From: Ottowia flava
Lineage (GTDB): Bacteria > Pseudomonadota > Gammaproteobacteria > Burkholderiales > Burkholderiaceae_C
DNA length: 64,000 nucleotides
Direction: 5' to 3'
NCBI RefSeq assembly: GCF_042680565.1
Contig: NZ_JBHUEJ010000019.1
Coordinates: 1-64,000 of the forward strand
The notes below the pieces were generated by a model. It worked only from the letters and a program-made list of their open reading frames with translations, was not told the origin of the DNA and ran no database searches. Below are positions 26,365 through 35,041 of the stretch, piece after piece. Every line of letters starts with the position of its first letter. Position 1 is the first letter of the stretch. The translations under genes and the position numbers were made by a program.

Positions 26365-28386
26365 ATGACGTCTCTGGAACAAGCCGTGGCGGCGGCATTC
26401 GCGCCGGACGGTGCGCTCGCCTGCGCTGCCGACGGCTTTCGTGAGCGTGAAGGCCAGACCCGGCTTGCACTGGCGATTGCCCGCACGGTGGAGCAGGGGG
26501 GTGAACTGGTTGCCGAAGCCGCTACTGGCGTGGGCAAGACCTTTGCCTATCTGGTGCCAGCGCTGCTGTCGGGCGAACGCGTGCTGCTCTCGACGGCCAC
26601 CAAGGCGCTGCAAGACCAGTTGTTCGCGCGCGATTTGCCGCAACTGGCGGCCGCGCTGGGCGTGCCGGTGCGCATGGCGCTGCTGAAGGGACGGGCCAGC
26701 TACCTGTGCCGGCACCGGATGAACTTTGCCGAAGCTGCACTGGGCAGCCATGAACTGGGGTTGCGCGTGGCGCTTGGCAAGGTGGCTCGCTGGGCACAGG
26801 CGACGCGCACCGGCGACTTGGGCGAGATGCCGGGGCTGGACGAGCGCTCGCCGGTGATCCCCCTGGTCACCTCGACGCGTGAGAACTGCCTCGGTGCCGA
26901 GTGCCCGCAGTTTCGCCAGTGCCACGTCAACCAGGCGCGGCGCGATGCGATGGCGGCCGACGTGGTCGTCATCAACCACCATCTGTTCTTTGCCGACATG
27001 GCGGTGCGCGAATCCGGCATGGCCGAGTTGCTGCCGACGGTGCGCGTGGTGGTCTTCGACGAGGCCCACCAGCTCAACGAGACCGGCGTGCAGTTCCTTG
27101 GCCGGCACCTGGCCACGGGGCAACTCCTCGACTTCGCACGGGACCTGCTGGCGGCGGGCCTTCAGCATGCGCGCGGCCTGGCCGATTGGCTGGTGTTGGC
27201 GGGCGATGTGGAACGCGCTGCGCGCGACCTGCGCATGGCCGCCGGCCCAGCCAAGAGCACGCAGCGCCTGCGCTGGACGCTGCGCGAGCCGGATGGCGTT
27301 GATCGCGACGCCTGGGCCTTGGCCATCGCTGGTCTTGGGCGCGCGCTGGCGCTAGCGGAGCGGGCGCTTGCCGGGGTTGCCGAGACCGCGCCCGATCTGG
27401 CGCGCCTGCAGGAGCGCGCCGGCGAGCTGGGCGAGCGGACCGCCCGCTTCAGCGCGCCGGGCGCCGCCGGTTTCGTGCGCTGGCTGGACGTGGCCGCCGG
27501 ACTGCGCTTGATCGAATCCCCACTTGACATCGCCGAGGCCGTGCAGACCAAGCTGCTCACCCAACCCGCGGAAGCGGTGGGACGGCGCGCATGGGTGTTC
27601 GTATCGGCCACGCTGGGCGCGGACGAGCGCCTGACCTGGTTCACCGGGCCGTGCGGGCTGGAGAACGCTGAAGTGCTGCAGATCGGCAGCCCCTTCGACT
27701 ACGCACGCCAGGCCGCGCTGTATGTGCCCGAAGACATCGCCCGACCGGCCGACGCGCAGCACAGCGGCGATGTCGCCCGACTGGCCGGCGACATCGCCGA
27801 GCGCCTGGGTGGTCGCACGCTGGTGCTGACGACGACGCTGCGCGCGCTGCGCGCAATCGGCGAGGTGCTGGCACTGCGCTTTGGCGAACGGGCGGGGCCG
27901 GAGGTCCTGCTGCAGGGCACGCTGCCCAAGCGCGTGCTGATGGACCGTTTTCGGGCCGCTGCGGGCGATGCCTTGGGTCGCGGCTGCGTGCTGGTCGGCT
28001 CCGCCTCGTTCTGGGAAGGCGTGGATATGCCGGGCGACGCGCTGCAGTGCGTCGTGATCGACAAACTGCCCTTTCCGCCGCCGGGCGACCCCTTGGTTGA
28101 GGCGCGCTGCCAGCGGTTGGAAGACCAGGGGCGCAGCGCGTTTGCTGCCTATTCCGTGCCCGCGGCGGCGGTGGCGCTCAAGCAGGGCGCGGGCCGCCTG
28201 ATCCGCCGCGAGACGGACGCCGGGCTGCTGGTGATTTGCGACACGCGACTGCTGAACATGGGTTACGGTCGCCGTCTGCTGGCCGCGCTGCCGCCCATGC
28301 CGCAACTGGCTGGCCCGGCCGATCTGGCAAAAATGCTAGACCGCTTGGTGGCGCAATGCCAGGGCGCGCCTGCGGTAGAGAATTGA
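26365..28386 (+). CDS. dinG: DinG/XPD-family ATP-dependent DNA helicase
   Basis: A 673-residue superfamily 2 iron-sulfur helicase. Walker A is EAATGVGKTFAYL and the DEAH box is VVFDEAHQLNE. Four cysteines between them (YLCRH, ENCLG, AECPQ, RQCHV) make the Fe-S cluster site. The C-terminal motifs GSASFWEGVDMPGD and GAGRLIRRETD complete the core. The closest named relatives are DinG and YoaA, so the symbol is given for the family. The presumed role is unwinding of damaged or R-loop DNA. Confidence 0.85.
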   Translation: MTSLEQAVAAAFAPDGALACAADGFREREGQTRLALAIARTVEQGGELVAEAATGVGKTFAYLVPALLSGERVLLSTATKALQDQLFARDLPQLAAALGVPVRMALLKGRASYLCRHRMNFAEAALGSHELGLRVALGKVARWAQATRTGDLGEMPGLDERSPVIPLVTSTRENCLGAECPQFRQCHVNQARRDAMAADVVVINHHLFFADMAVRESGMAELLPTVRVVVFDEAHQLNETGVQFLGRHLATGQLLDFARDLLAAGLQHARGLADWLVLAGDVERAARDLRMAAGPAKSTQRLRWTLREPDGVDRDAWALAIAGLGRALALAERALAGVAETAPDLARLQERAGELGERTARFSAPGAAGFVRWLDVAAGLRLIESPLDIAEAVQTKLLTQPAEAVGRRAWVFVSATLGADERLTWFTGPCGLENAEVLQIGSPFDYARQAALYVPEDIARPADAQHSGDVARLAGDIAERLGGRTLVLTTTLRALRAIGEVLALRFGERAGPEVLLQGTLPKRVLMDRFRAAAGDALGRGCVLVGSASFWEGVDMPGDALQCVVIDKLPFPPPGDPLVEARCQRLEDQGRSAFAAYSVPAAAVALKQGAGRLIRRETDAGLLVICDTRLLNMGYGRRLLAALPPMPQLAGPADLAKMLDRLVAQCQGAPAVEN

Positions 28387-28392
28387 TGGCCA

Positions 28393-28446
28393 TATCGCCC
28401 TGTAGCCCTACAACCACCTGCGCGGACAGCTGCAAAATCAGGAGCA
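28393..28446 (+). repeat. Dispersed 50-57 bp repeat, first copy behind dinG
   Basis: CGCCCTGTAGCCCTACAACC left arm, CTGCGCGGACAGCTGC core, then AAAATCAGGAGCAA. The right end contains AGGAG immediately before an ATG (28448). Confidence 0.75.
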
Positions 28447-28447
28447 A

Positions 28448-28576
28448 ATGCGTGGCGCAGTCCAATCCATCTGCGGCATGAATGGCTGGCCCCGGTGGAA
28501 TCGGATAGCTGCCAATCACGTAGAAGGTTGGGCCCGCGGATTGCTGAAAGCGCCAAGCACCCTCCAACGGGTTTAG
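28448..28576 (+). CDS. Possible 42-codon small ORF between two repeat copies
   Basis: ATG 28448 follows AGGAGCAA at the end of a repeat copy, an almost ideal spacing, and the frame stays open to TAG 28574-28576. The peptide is basic and Trp-rich with no recognised family. The opposite strand of the same stretch can also be read. Treat as speculative; this 316-bp gap between dinG and bamD otherwise holds only the two repeats. Confidence 0.2.
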   Translation: MRGAVQSICGMNGWPRWNRIAANHVEGWARGLLKAPSTLQRV

Positions 28577-28582
28577 TGAAAG

Positions 28583-28635
28583 AAATCGCCGGTGCGCCCT
28601 ACAGGGACCTGCGCGACCAGCTATCAAAAACGAAG
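28583..28635 (+). repeat. Dispersed 50-57 bp repeat, second copy behind dinG
   Basis: GCCGGTGCGCCCTACAGGG left arm, CTGCGCGACCAGCTATC core and an A/T-rich right end. It lies 136 bp from the previous copy in the same orientation. Confidence 0.75.
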
Positions 28636-28702
28636 TGTCTGGTTGATCCAGTAGCGGTGCGTTAGGCGCCCCGACAGGCCGACGAGGCGCCGACCGGCGC
28701 GC

Positions 28703-29506
28703 TCACCAAAGCTGCCACCACGGCTTGGAATTGGCGCGGAAGCCCTTGGCCACAAACTCGCTGTTGGGGTAGTTCTTGTCCAGCACGCGTTTGGCGTCGT
28801 CGCGCAACTCGGTCATGCCCAGCTTGTCGTAGGACTGCACCAGGATGTACAGCGCCTCTTCCAGCGCTGGGGCGTCGCGGTAGTCGGTCAGCGCTTGCTG
28901 GGCGCGGTTGACGGCGGCCACGTACGCGCCACGCGTGTAGTAGTAGCGCGCAACGTGGACTTCGTACTGCGCGAGCGCGTTCACGGTGTAGCGCATGCGC
29001 GCACGCGAATCGGGTGCATAGCGCGAATCCGGGAAGCGCGTGACCACCTCGTTGAACGACTCGAACGCTTCCTTGGCAGCGCGCTGGTCGCGCTCGGACA
29101 GATCCTGACGCGACAGGAAGGACAGCAGCCCCAACTCGTCGTTGAAGTTGATGACGCCCTTCAGGTAAAGCGCGTAATCCACCGCCGGGCTGGAGGGGTG
29201 CAGGCGCATGAAGCGGTCAAGCGTGGCGATGGCCTCGGCCTTCTGGCCATCCTTGAACTGGGCGTAGGCCTTGTCCAGCTGGGCCTGCTGCGCCAGGGTG
29301 GTGCCGGCGGCACGGCCTTCCAGCGATTCGTACAGCGGAATCGCCTTGTCGTAGCTGCCGGAGCTGAGTTCGTCCTTGGCCTCGGCGTGGATGCGGTTGG
29401 GGCTCCAGCCGGCGGTCTTGTCGACGGGCTTCGACGAGCAGGCCGACAGCAGTGCGGCCAGCACCAGAACACCCGTGCCCGCGGCCGATAATCTGTGTCG
29501 ACGCAT
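28703..29506 (-). CDS. bamD: Outer-membrane assembly lipoprotein BamD
   Basis: A 267-residue lipoprotein of the BAM complex that helps insert beta-barrel proteins in the outer membrane. Lipobox LAALLSAC (Cys ~23), then TPR-like helices (ELSSGSYDKAIPLYESLEGR, PEAVDYALYLKG-like) and the conserved RFPDSRYAPDSRARM segment. Essential in relatives. It is divergent from rluD with almost no gap, so each promoter must overlap the other gene's start. bamB of the same complex is at 40116. Confidence 0.93.
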   Translation of the reverse strand: MRRHRLSAAGTGVLVLAALLSACSSKPVDKTAGWSPNRIHAEAKDELSSGSYDKAIPLYESLEGRAAGTTLAQQAQLDKAYAQFKDGQKAEAIATLDRFMRLHPSSPAVDYALYLKGVINFNDELGLLSFLSRQDLSERDQRAAKEAFESFNEVVTRFPDSRYAPDSRARMRYTVNALAQYEVHVARYYYTRGAYVAAVNRAQQALTDYRDAPALEEALYILVQSYDKLGMTELRDDAKRVLDKNYPNSEFVAKGFRANSKPWWQLW

Positions 29507-29520
29507 CAGCGGTAATCCTC

Positions 29521-30600
29521 TTGAATCAAGCTTCTGCCATTATATCGGGCACCCCCCCGCCGGGCCCCGGCGCCGACCACGGCCCGGACAGCGACGACGA
29601 GCTCGCCACGGGCGAGGTCGAACGCCGCAGCTTCACCCTGGCGGCCGAACAGCACGGCGAGCGCCTGGACCGCGCCCTGGTCGCGCTGGTGCCGGAGTTT
29701 TCGCGCAGCTACCTCAGCCAGCTGATCGAGGACGGCGCCCTCACGATCGGCGGCGCGCCCGTCACCAAACCGGCGCGCAAAGTCAGGGCCGGGGAGGTGC
29801 TGGCGCTGGAGCTGCGCCCCACGCCGATGAGCCAGGCGTTCGTGCCGCAAGACATCACGCTCGACGTGGTCTATGAAGACGAGCACCTGGCCGTCATCCA
29901 CAAACCGGCCGGCATGGTGGTGCATCCGGCAGCGGGCAACTGGAGCGGCACCTTGCTCAACGCCTTGCTGGGGCGCGACCCGCGCGCGGCGCAGCTGCCG
30001 CGCGCCGGGATCGTGCACCGGCTGGACAAGGACACCAGCGGCCTGCTGGTGGTGGCGCGCTCGCGCCAAGCCATGGACGCGCTGGTCGCCGCCATCGCCG
30101 CACGCGACGTCCACCGCGAATACCTGGCGCTGGCGCACCACGCCTGGGGCACGGCCGAGCGGCGCGAGGTCGACGCCGCCATCGGCCGCGATGCCCGCAA
30201 CCGCCTGCGCATGGCCGTGGTCGACCCCCTGCGCCAGCCGGGGAAACCGGCCCAGACCGCCTTCGAGCTGCTGCAGAACGCCGAGGGCGGTTGCCTGCTG
30301 CGCTGCCTGCTGCGCACCGGGCGCACCCACCAGATCCGTGTGCACGCCGCCCACATCCACCACCCGCTGGTGGGCGACACGCTGTACGGCGGTGCACCGG
30401 CCGCCGGCATGCAGCGCCAGGCCTTGCACGCGCGGCGCCTGGCGTTCGGCCACCCGATCACCGGTCAGGCGCTGGATTTCCAGGCGCCGCTGCCGGCCGA
30501 CTTCCGCGCGGCGCTGGGCGAGTGGGGCCTTACAATCCCCGCAGACGACAGCGCGGCCCCCGGCACGGTGGATTCGCCGCCCGGCGCCCCGGCCCGCTGA
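29521..30600 (+). CDS. rluD: 23S rRNA pseudouridine synthase, RluD family
   Basis: Makes pseudouridines in helix 69 of 23S rRNA. It has an N-terminal S4 domain (GERLDRALVALVPEFSRSYL), then the catalytic domain with HRLDKDTSGLLV (Asp ~169) and RTHQIRVHAAHIHHP. Length is about 359 residues. The start is uncertain: TTG 29521 is the first codon clear of bamD and lacks an obvious ribosome-binding site; the frame is open further upstream. A Pro/Ala tail of ~20 residues follows the fold. Confidence 0.88.
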   Translation: MNQASAIISGTPPPGPGADHGPDSDDELATGEVERRSFTLAAEQHGERLDRALVALVPEFSRSYLSQLIEDGALTIGGAPVTKPARKVRAGEVLALELRPTPMSQAFVPQDITLDVVYEDEHLAVIHKPAGMVVHPAAGNWSGTLLNALLGRDPRAAQLPRAGIVHRLDKDTSGLLVVARSRQAMDALVAAIAARDVHREYLALAHHAWGTAERREVDAAIGRDARNRLRMAVVDPLRQPGKPAQTAFELLQNAEGGCLLRCLLRTGRTHQIRVHAAHIHHPLVGDTLYGGAPAAGMQRQALHARRLAFGHPITGQALDFQAPLPADFRAALGEWGLTIPADDSAAPGTVDSPPGAPAR

Positions 30601-30753
30601 CCCTTTCCTAGCCCTGTCGCCGCAGCCCCATGTCCGTGCTGCCCTTGTTTGTTGTGCGCCTTGTGGCACCCGTCGGGCTCTGCAGCTCGATTTTTGGCCG
30701 TACCGCTGGTGCGCCAGCAAGGCCTCACCCGTAGCCCTGTCGAGTACGCCACC

Positions 30754-31749
30754 GTGAATTCAACGGACGCCAAGCGCATTCTTGAAACCGCGCTGATCTG
30801 CGCCACCCAGCCGATGCCGGTACGCGACATGCGTGTGCTGTTCGCCGAGGAGGTGGGCGCCGACACGCTGAAATCGCTGCTGCAGGAGCTGCAGGACGAT
30901 TGGACGCCGCGCGGGGTCGAACTGATCCAGGTCGCCAGCGGCTGGCGATTTCAAAGCCGGCCCGAAATGCGCGAGTACCTTGACCGCCTGCACCCCGAAA
31001 AACCGCCCAAATACACCCGCGCGACGCTGGAGACGCTGGCCATCATTGCCTACCGCCAGCCGGTCACGCGCGGCGACATGGAAGACATCCGCGGCGTGAC
31101 CATCAATTCGCTGCTGCTCAAACAGCTGGAAGACCGCGGCTGGGTCGAAGTCATCGGCCACCGCGAAACCGTCGGCCGCCCGGGCCTGTACGCCACCACG
31201 CGCCAGTTTCTGGACGACCTGGGCCTGGAGTCGCTCGACCAGCTGCCGATGCTGGAAGCTCCGACCGAGGAAGTCGCCAGCATGTTCGAGGCGCTGGCTG
31301 GCAGCGAGCTGGGCGAAGGCGCACCGGCCGACCCTGCCGCACCCGCCGAGGAGCAGGGCGCAGGCGCCGCGCCCGACGCGGACAGCGAGGCGCCCGCGCC
31401 CCAGCAGGACAGCATCGATGGCTTGGCGCCAGCGCCGGTCGCGGTGGTTGAGAGGGCGTCGCCCGAAGCAGACGCTCAGGCCGTCGATGCAGCGGAGCCT
31501 GATGAGCAGCCTGATGGCACCGTTGAGTCGCCCGTGCCTGAGGACCAAGCCGCAGCCGACACACCTGCGGATTCGTCGCTGGCCGAGCCGCACGGCGCGG
31601 TGCCGGTCGAACCCGACGGCGCCGATCCCCTCACCGAGCCAGCGCTTGACACCCCCGCCGGCACCGCGGCGCACGCGGACGCCACCGCCGCACCTGCCGA
31701 TCCGGACGCGCCCGTCGCGCCCCCCACGAACGATTCGACCCCATCATGA
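30754..31749 (+). CDS. scpB: Segregation and condensation protein B with long acidic tail
   Basis: A 331-residue protein. The first ~170 residues are the tandem winged-helix ScpB core (LETALICATQPMPVRDMRVL, TRATLETLAIIAYRQPVTRGD, GRPGLYATT) that joins ScpA and SMC in chromosome condensation. Residues ~175-331 are a disordered Ala/Pro/Asp/Glu tail, longer than in most homologues. GTG 30754 is the start. The stop overlaps the ATG of rluB (ATGA). scpA is not in the window. Confidence 0.92.
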   Translation: MNSTDAKRILETALICATQPMPVRDMRVLFAEEVGADTLKSLLQELQDDWTPRGVELIQVASGWRFQSRPEMREYLDRLHPEKPPKYTRATLETLAIIAYRQPVTRGDMEDIRGVTINSLLLKQLEDRGWVEVIGHRETVGRPGLYATTRQFLDDLGLESLDQLPMLEAPTEEVASMFEALAGSELGEGAPADPAAPAEEQGAGAAPDADSEAPAPQQDSIDGLAPAPVAVVERASPEADAQAVDAAEPDEQPDGTVESPVPEDQAAADTPADSSLAEPHGAVPVEPDGADPLTEPALDTPAGTAAHADATAAPADPDAPVAPPTNDSTPS

Positions 31750-33254
31750 ACACCGATCAGCCCGCCGATTCCACCCCCAGCGCGCCCGAGGGCGCGGCTT
31801 CCGCCGCGGCCGAAAAATCCAAGAAAAATAGGGCTGTGGCCATAGAGCCATCTGCGCGGTCAGCTACCAAAAAAGTAGCAGCCAAGACCGCTGCAAAGAA
31901 GACCGCTGCACGCCAACCCAAGGCGCCGCCGGCCGATGCGGACCTTGGCGAGGCACTGGAGGTGCCCACGCCCGTCGCTGCAGATGGCGAGGGCGCCGCG
32001 CCGGGAGAAGCCGACCAGGTCGCGCTGGAAGAAGCGCCCGTCGCGTTCGACGACGTGGTCTCAGGCCGCTTTGACGATGAGGCGGACGAGGGCGCGGCCG
32101 ATGCCCCGAGCCAGCCCGCCAAACGCGTGCTGCTGCCGGACGCCGAGCAGCCCAAGCTGCACAAGGTGCTGGCGCAGGCCGGTTTGGGCTCGCGCCTGGA
32201 GATGGAGCAACTGATCCAGCAAGGCCGCATCTCGGTCAACAACCAGCCCGCCCACGTCGGTCAGCGCATCCAGTTTGGTGACAAGGTCAAGATCAACGGC
32301 CGTCCGGTCACGGTGCGCATTGCGCCGCCACCGGCGCGCGTGCTGGCCTACCACAAGCCGGTGGGCGAAGTCGTCACCCACGACGATCCGCAAAACCGCC
32401 CAACCGTGTTCCGTAAGCTGCCCTTTCTGCAGCAGGGCAAGTGGCAGTCGGTCGGCCGGCTGGACCTGAACACCGAAGGCTTGTTGCTGTTCACCAACTC
32501 GGGTGAGCTGGCCAACCGGCTGATGCACCCGCGCTTCGGGCTGGAGCGCGAATACGCCGTGCGCGTGCTCGGCGCCTTGAGCGACGAGGAAAAGCAGCGC
32601 CTGCTGGACGGCGTGCAGCTGGAAGACGGCATCGCGCAATTCGGCTCCATCAAGGAGGAGGGGCTGGGCGAGGGCGCCAACCAGTGGTACCGCGTCACCA
32701 TTTCCGAAGGCCGCAACCGCGAGGTGCGGCGCATGATCGAATCGGTCGGCCACGCCGTCAGCCGCCTCATCCGCATCCGCTACGGCGCCATGATGCTGCC
32801 GCGCGGCCTGAAGCGCGGCGCCTGGATGGAGCTGCACGAGCGGGACATCCAGGCGCTGGGCGCGGCCTCGGGCACGCCCAGCCACGTGATCCAGGGCGGA
32901 CGCGACCCGGTTGATGACGCCAAGGTCGCCAAGCGGCCCGGCCGGGGCGACCGCGGGCGTGGCAGCGGCCCGCGCCCCAACATGTCCAACCCTGGCGGTT
33001 CGCGCAATGTGGAAGCGCCGCGCGCCGCCTACGGCGCCAACCCCAACGCGCGGCGTCGCGCCCCCAGCGCCAACCCGGGCGAAGGCCCGCGCGGGCAGGG
33101 TGGGCAGGGCGGTCAGCCCGATCCGCTGCGCACCTCGCAGGGTTACATTGGTGCCGACAGCCTGTCGCGCCAGCGGCGCTATGAAGGCGCGGGTGGCGGG
33201 CGCAAAGGTGGCAAGCCTGCGCGCGGCGGCGGTGGTGGCGGGCGCCGCGGTTGA
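31746..33254 (+). CDS. rluB: 23S rRNA pseudouridine synthase RluB with low-complexity ends
   Basis: A 502-residue enzyme that modifies 23S rRNA near position 2605. The S4 domain (KLHKVLAQAGLGSRLEMEQL) starts at about residue 137. The catalytic GRLDLNTEGLLLFTNSGE has its Asp near 239, and ISEGRNREVRRMIESVGH follows. The first ~130 residues are Lys/Ala-rich and the last ~115 are Gly/Arg/Asn-rich, resembling RNA-binding tails. Residues ~27-45 (NRAVAIEPSARSATKKVAA) are encoded by a repeat copy. The gene overlaps scpB by 4 bp. Confidence 0.9.
   Translation: MNTDQPADSTPSAPEGAASAAAEKSKKNRAVAIEPSARSATKKVAAKTAAKKTAARQPKAPPADADLGEALEVPTPVAADGEGAAPGEADQVALEEAPVAFDDVVSGRFDDEADEGAADAPSQPAKRVLLPDAEQPKLHKVLAQAGLGSRLEMEQLIQQGRISVNNQPAHVGQRIQFGDKVKINGRPVTVRIAPPPARVLAYHKPVGEVVTHDDPQNRPTVFRKLPFLQQGKWQSVGRLDLNTEGLLLFTNSGELANRLMHPRFGLEREYAVRVLGALSDEEKQRLLDGVQLEDGIAQFGSIKEEGLGEGANQWYRVTISEGRNREVRRMIESVGHAVSRLIRIRYGAMMLPRGLKRGAWMELHERDIQALGAASGTPSHVIQGGRDPVDDAKVAKRPGRGDRGRGSGPRPNMSNPGGSRNVEAPRAAYGANPNARRRAPSANPGEGPRGQGGQGGQPDPLRTSQGYIGADSLSRQRRYEGAGGGRKGGKPARGGGGGGRRG
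31823..31880 (+). repeat. Dispersed 50-57 bp repeat, copy inside rluB
   Basis: GGGCTGTGGCCATAGAGCC left arm, CTGCGCGGTCAGCTACC core and a perfect GCTAC/GTAGC hairpin around an A-rich loop. In frame in the low-complexity N-terminus of rluB. Confidence 0.75.
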
Positions 33255-33428
33255 AGTGGATGCGTGGAGCCCAAGTAACGCGACCCGTGCAGGCCCACGA
33301 AGCGGCCTTCAAACGCCACTCGCGCGCCGTCCGCCCCTGCGCACAGCATTGACATGCACGCCGGTTAAAATCTAAGGCTTTGCCCAATTCGGCATTGAAT
33401 TTTCTTTCCCTTTCAGGAACCTACCCTC

Positions 33429-33854
33429 ATGGCCACCGAACGCACCCTGTCCATCATCAAGCCCGACGCCGTCGCCAAGAACGTCATCGGCCAGATCTAC
33501 GCGCGCTTTGAAGCCGCTGGCCTGAAAGTCGTTGCCGCCCGCATGCAGCACCTGTCGCGCCTGGAGGCCGAGCAGTTCTACGCCGTGCACAAGGAGCGCC
33601 CCTTCTTCAAGGACCTGGTGGACTTCATGATCTCCGGCCCGGTGATGATCCAGGCGCTGGAAGGTGAAGGCGCCATCGCCAAGAACCGCGAACTGATGGG
33701 CGCCACCGACCCCAAGAAGGCCGACAAGGGCACCATCCGCGCCGACTTCGCCGACAGCATCGACGCCAACGCCGTGCACGGCTCGGACGCCCCTGAAACC
33801 GCTGCCGTGGAAGTGGCCTTCTTCTTCCCGGGCCTGGCGATCTACTCGCGTTGA
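33429..33854 (+). CDS. ndk: Nucleoside diphosphate kinase
   Basis: A 141-residue enzyme that balances NTP pools by moving phosphate through a histidine. The start TLSIIKPDAVAKN, the GATDPKKADKGTIRADFA segment and the active histidine H117 in NAVHGSDAPETA are all present. A TTAAAAT stretch at 33365-33371 may be the -10 region of its promoter. The gene is followed after 25 bp by rlmN, the usual order in betaproteobacteria. Confidence 0.96.
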   Translation: MATERTLSIIKPDAVAKNVIGQIYARFEAAGLKVVAARMQHLSRLEAEQFYAVHKERPFFKDLVDFMISGPVMIQALEGEGAIAKNRELMGATDPKKADKGTIRADFADSIDANAVHGSDAPETAAVEVAFFFPGLAIYSR

Positions 33855-33879
33855 TCGACCGCGGCCTGGCCCCGCTCGC

Positions 33880-35040
33880 ATGACCACACCCGTCAATCTG
33901 CTCGATTTCGACCTCGACGGGCTCACGTCGTTTTGCGAGGGGCTGGGCGAAAAGCGCTTTCGCGCCACGCAACTGTTCCGCTGGATCCACCAGCGCGGCG
34001 TGGCCGATTTCGGCCAGATGACCGATCTGGCCAAAGCCTTCCGCGACAAGCTCGCGGGCGTGGCCGAAGTCCGGGCGCTGCCCATCATCAGCCAGCACGA
34101 CTCGCGCGACGGTACCATCAAGTGGCTGTTCGATGTGGGTGGTGGCAACGCCGTTGAGGCCGTGTTCATTCCCGAAGACGATCGGGGCACGCTGTGCGTT
34201 TCTTCCCAAGCCGGTTGCGCCGTGGGCTGCCGCTTCTGCTCGACCGGGCACCAGGGCTTTTCGCGGAATTTGACGACGGCCGAGATCACGGCGCAGCTGT
34301 GGTTTGCCGAACATTACCTGCGCCAGCACCTCAAGACCACCGAGCGCGTCATCTCCAACGTGGTGATGATGGGCATGGGCGAGCCGCTGCAGAACTACGA
34401 CCGCTTGATCCCGTCGCTGCGCACCATGCTGGACGATCACGGCTACGGCCTGTCGCGCCGTCGCGTGACGGTGTCCACTTCCGGCGTGGTGCCGATGATG
34501 GAGCGCCTGGCGCGCGACTGCTCGGTGGCGCTGGCCGTGTCGCTGCACGCGCCGACCGACGAGCTGCGCGACCACCTGGTGCCGCTCAACAAGAAATACC
34601 CCATCGATGAACTGCTGCGCACCTGCACCGCCTACCTGGCCAGTGCTCCGCGCGACTTCATCACCTTTGAATACTGCATGCTCGACGGCGTCAACGACGC
34701 GCCCGAGCATGCCCAGGCGCTGATCGAGCTGATGCGCACGCACGGTCAACGGGGCCTGCGCGGCAAGTTCAACCTGATTCCGTTCAACCCCTTCCCCGCG
34801 TCGGGGCTGAAACGCTCGCCCATGCCGCGCGTGCTGGCGTTTGGCAAACTGCTGAACGACGCCGGCATCGTGACCACGGTGCGCAAGACGCGGGGCGACG
34901 ATATCGACGCCGCCTGCGGCCAGCTGGCCGGGGATGTCCAGGATCGCACCCGTGTGCAGGATCGCGTGGCGCGCCAGCGCACTGTGGTGCTGCAACAGAT
35001 GCCCAAGCCGAAGGTGGCGGCTCCCAGAGAAAGGCTGTGA
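33880..35040 (+). CDS. rlmN: Dual-specificity RNA methyltransferase RlmN
   Basis: A 386-residue radical-SAM enzyme that methylates A2503 of 23S rRNA and A37 of some tRNAs. The cluster-binding cysteines are in AGCAVGCRFCSTG. MGMGEPLQNYD, RVTVSTSGVVPMM and the C-terminal RKTRGDDIDAACGQLAG, which holds the methyl-carrying cysteine, are clear. It lies between ndk and pilW; the next gene starts 1 bp after its stop. Confidence 0.96.
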   Translation: MTTPVNLLDFDLDGLTSFCEGLGEKRFRATQLFRWIHQRGVADFGQMTDLAKAFRDKLAGVAEVRALPIISQHDSRDGTIKWLFDVGGGNAVEAVFIPEDDRGTLCVSSQAGCAVGCRFCSTGHQGFSRNLTTAEITAQLWFAEHYLRQHLKTTERVISNVVMMGMGEPLQNYDRLIPSLRTMLDDHGYGLSRRRVTVSTSGVVPMMERLARDCSVALAVSLHAPTDELRDHLVPLNKKYPIDELLRTCTAYLASAPRDFITFEYCMLDGVNDAPEHAQALIELMRTHGQRGLRGKFNLIPFNPFPASGLKRSPMPRVLAFGKLLNDAGIVTTVRKTRGDDIDAACGQLAGDVQDRTRVQDRVARQRTVVLQQMPKPKVAAPRERL

Positions 35041-35041
35041 C

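Noticed and set aside
33349..33371. TTGACA ... TAAAAT as an ndk promoter
   Set aside because: The two hexamers are only 11 bp apart, too close for sigma-70; only the -10-like part is mentioned.
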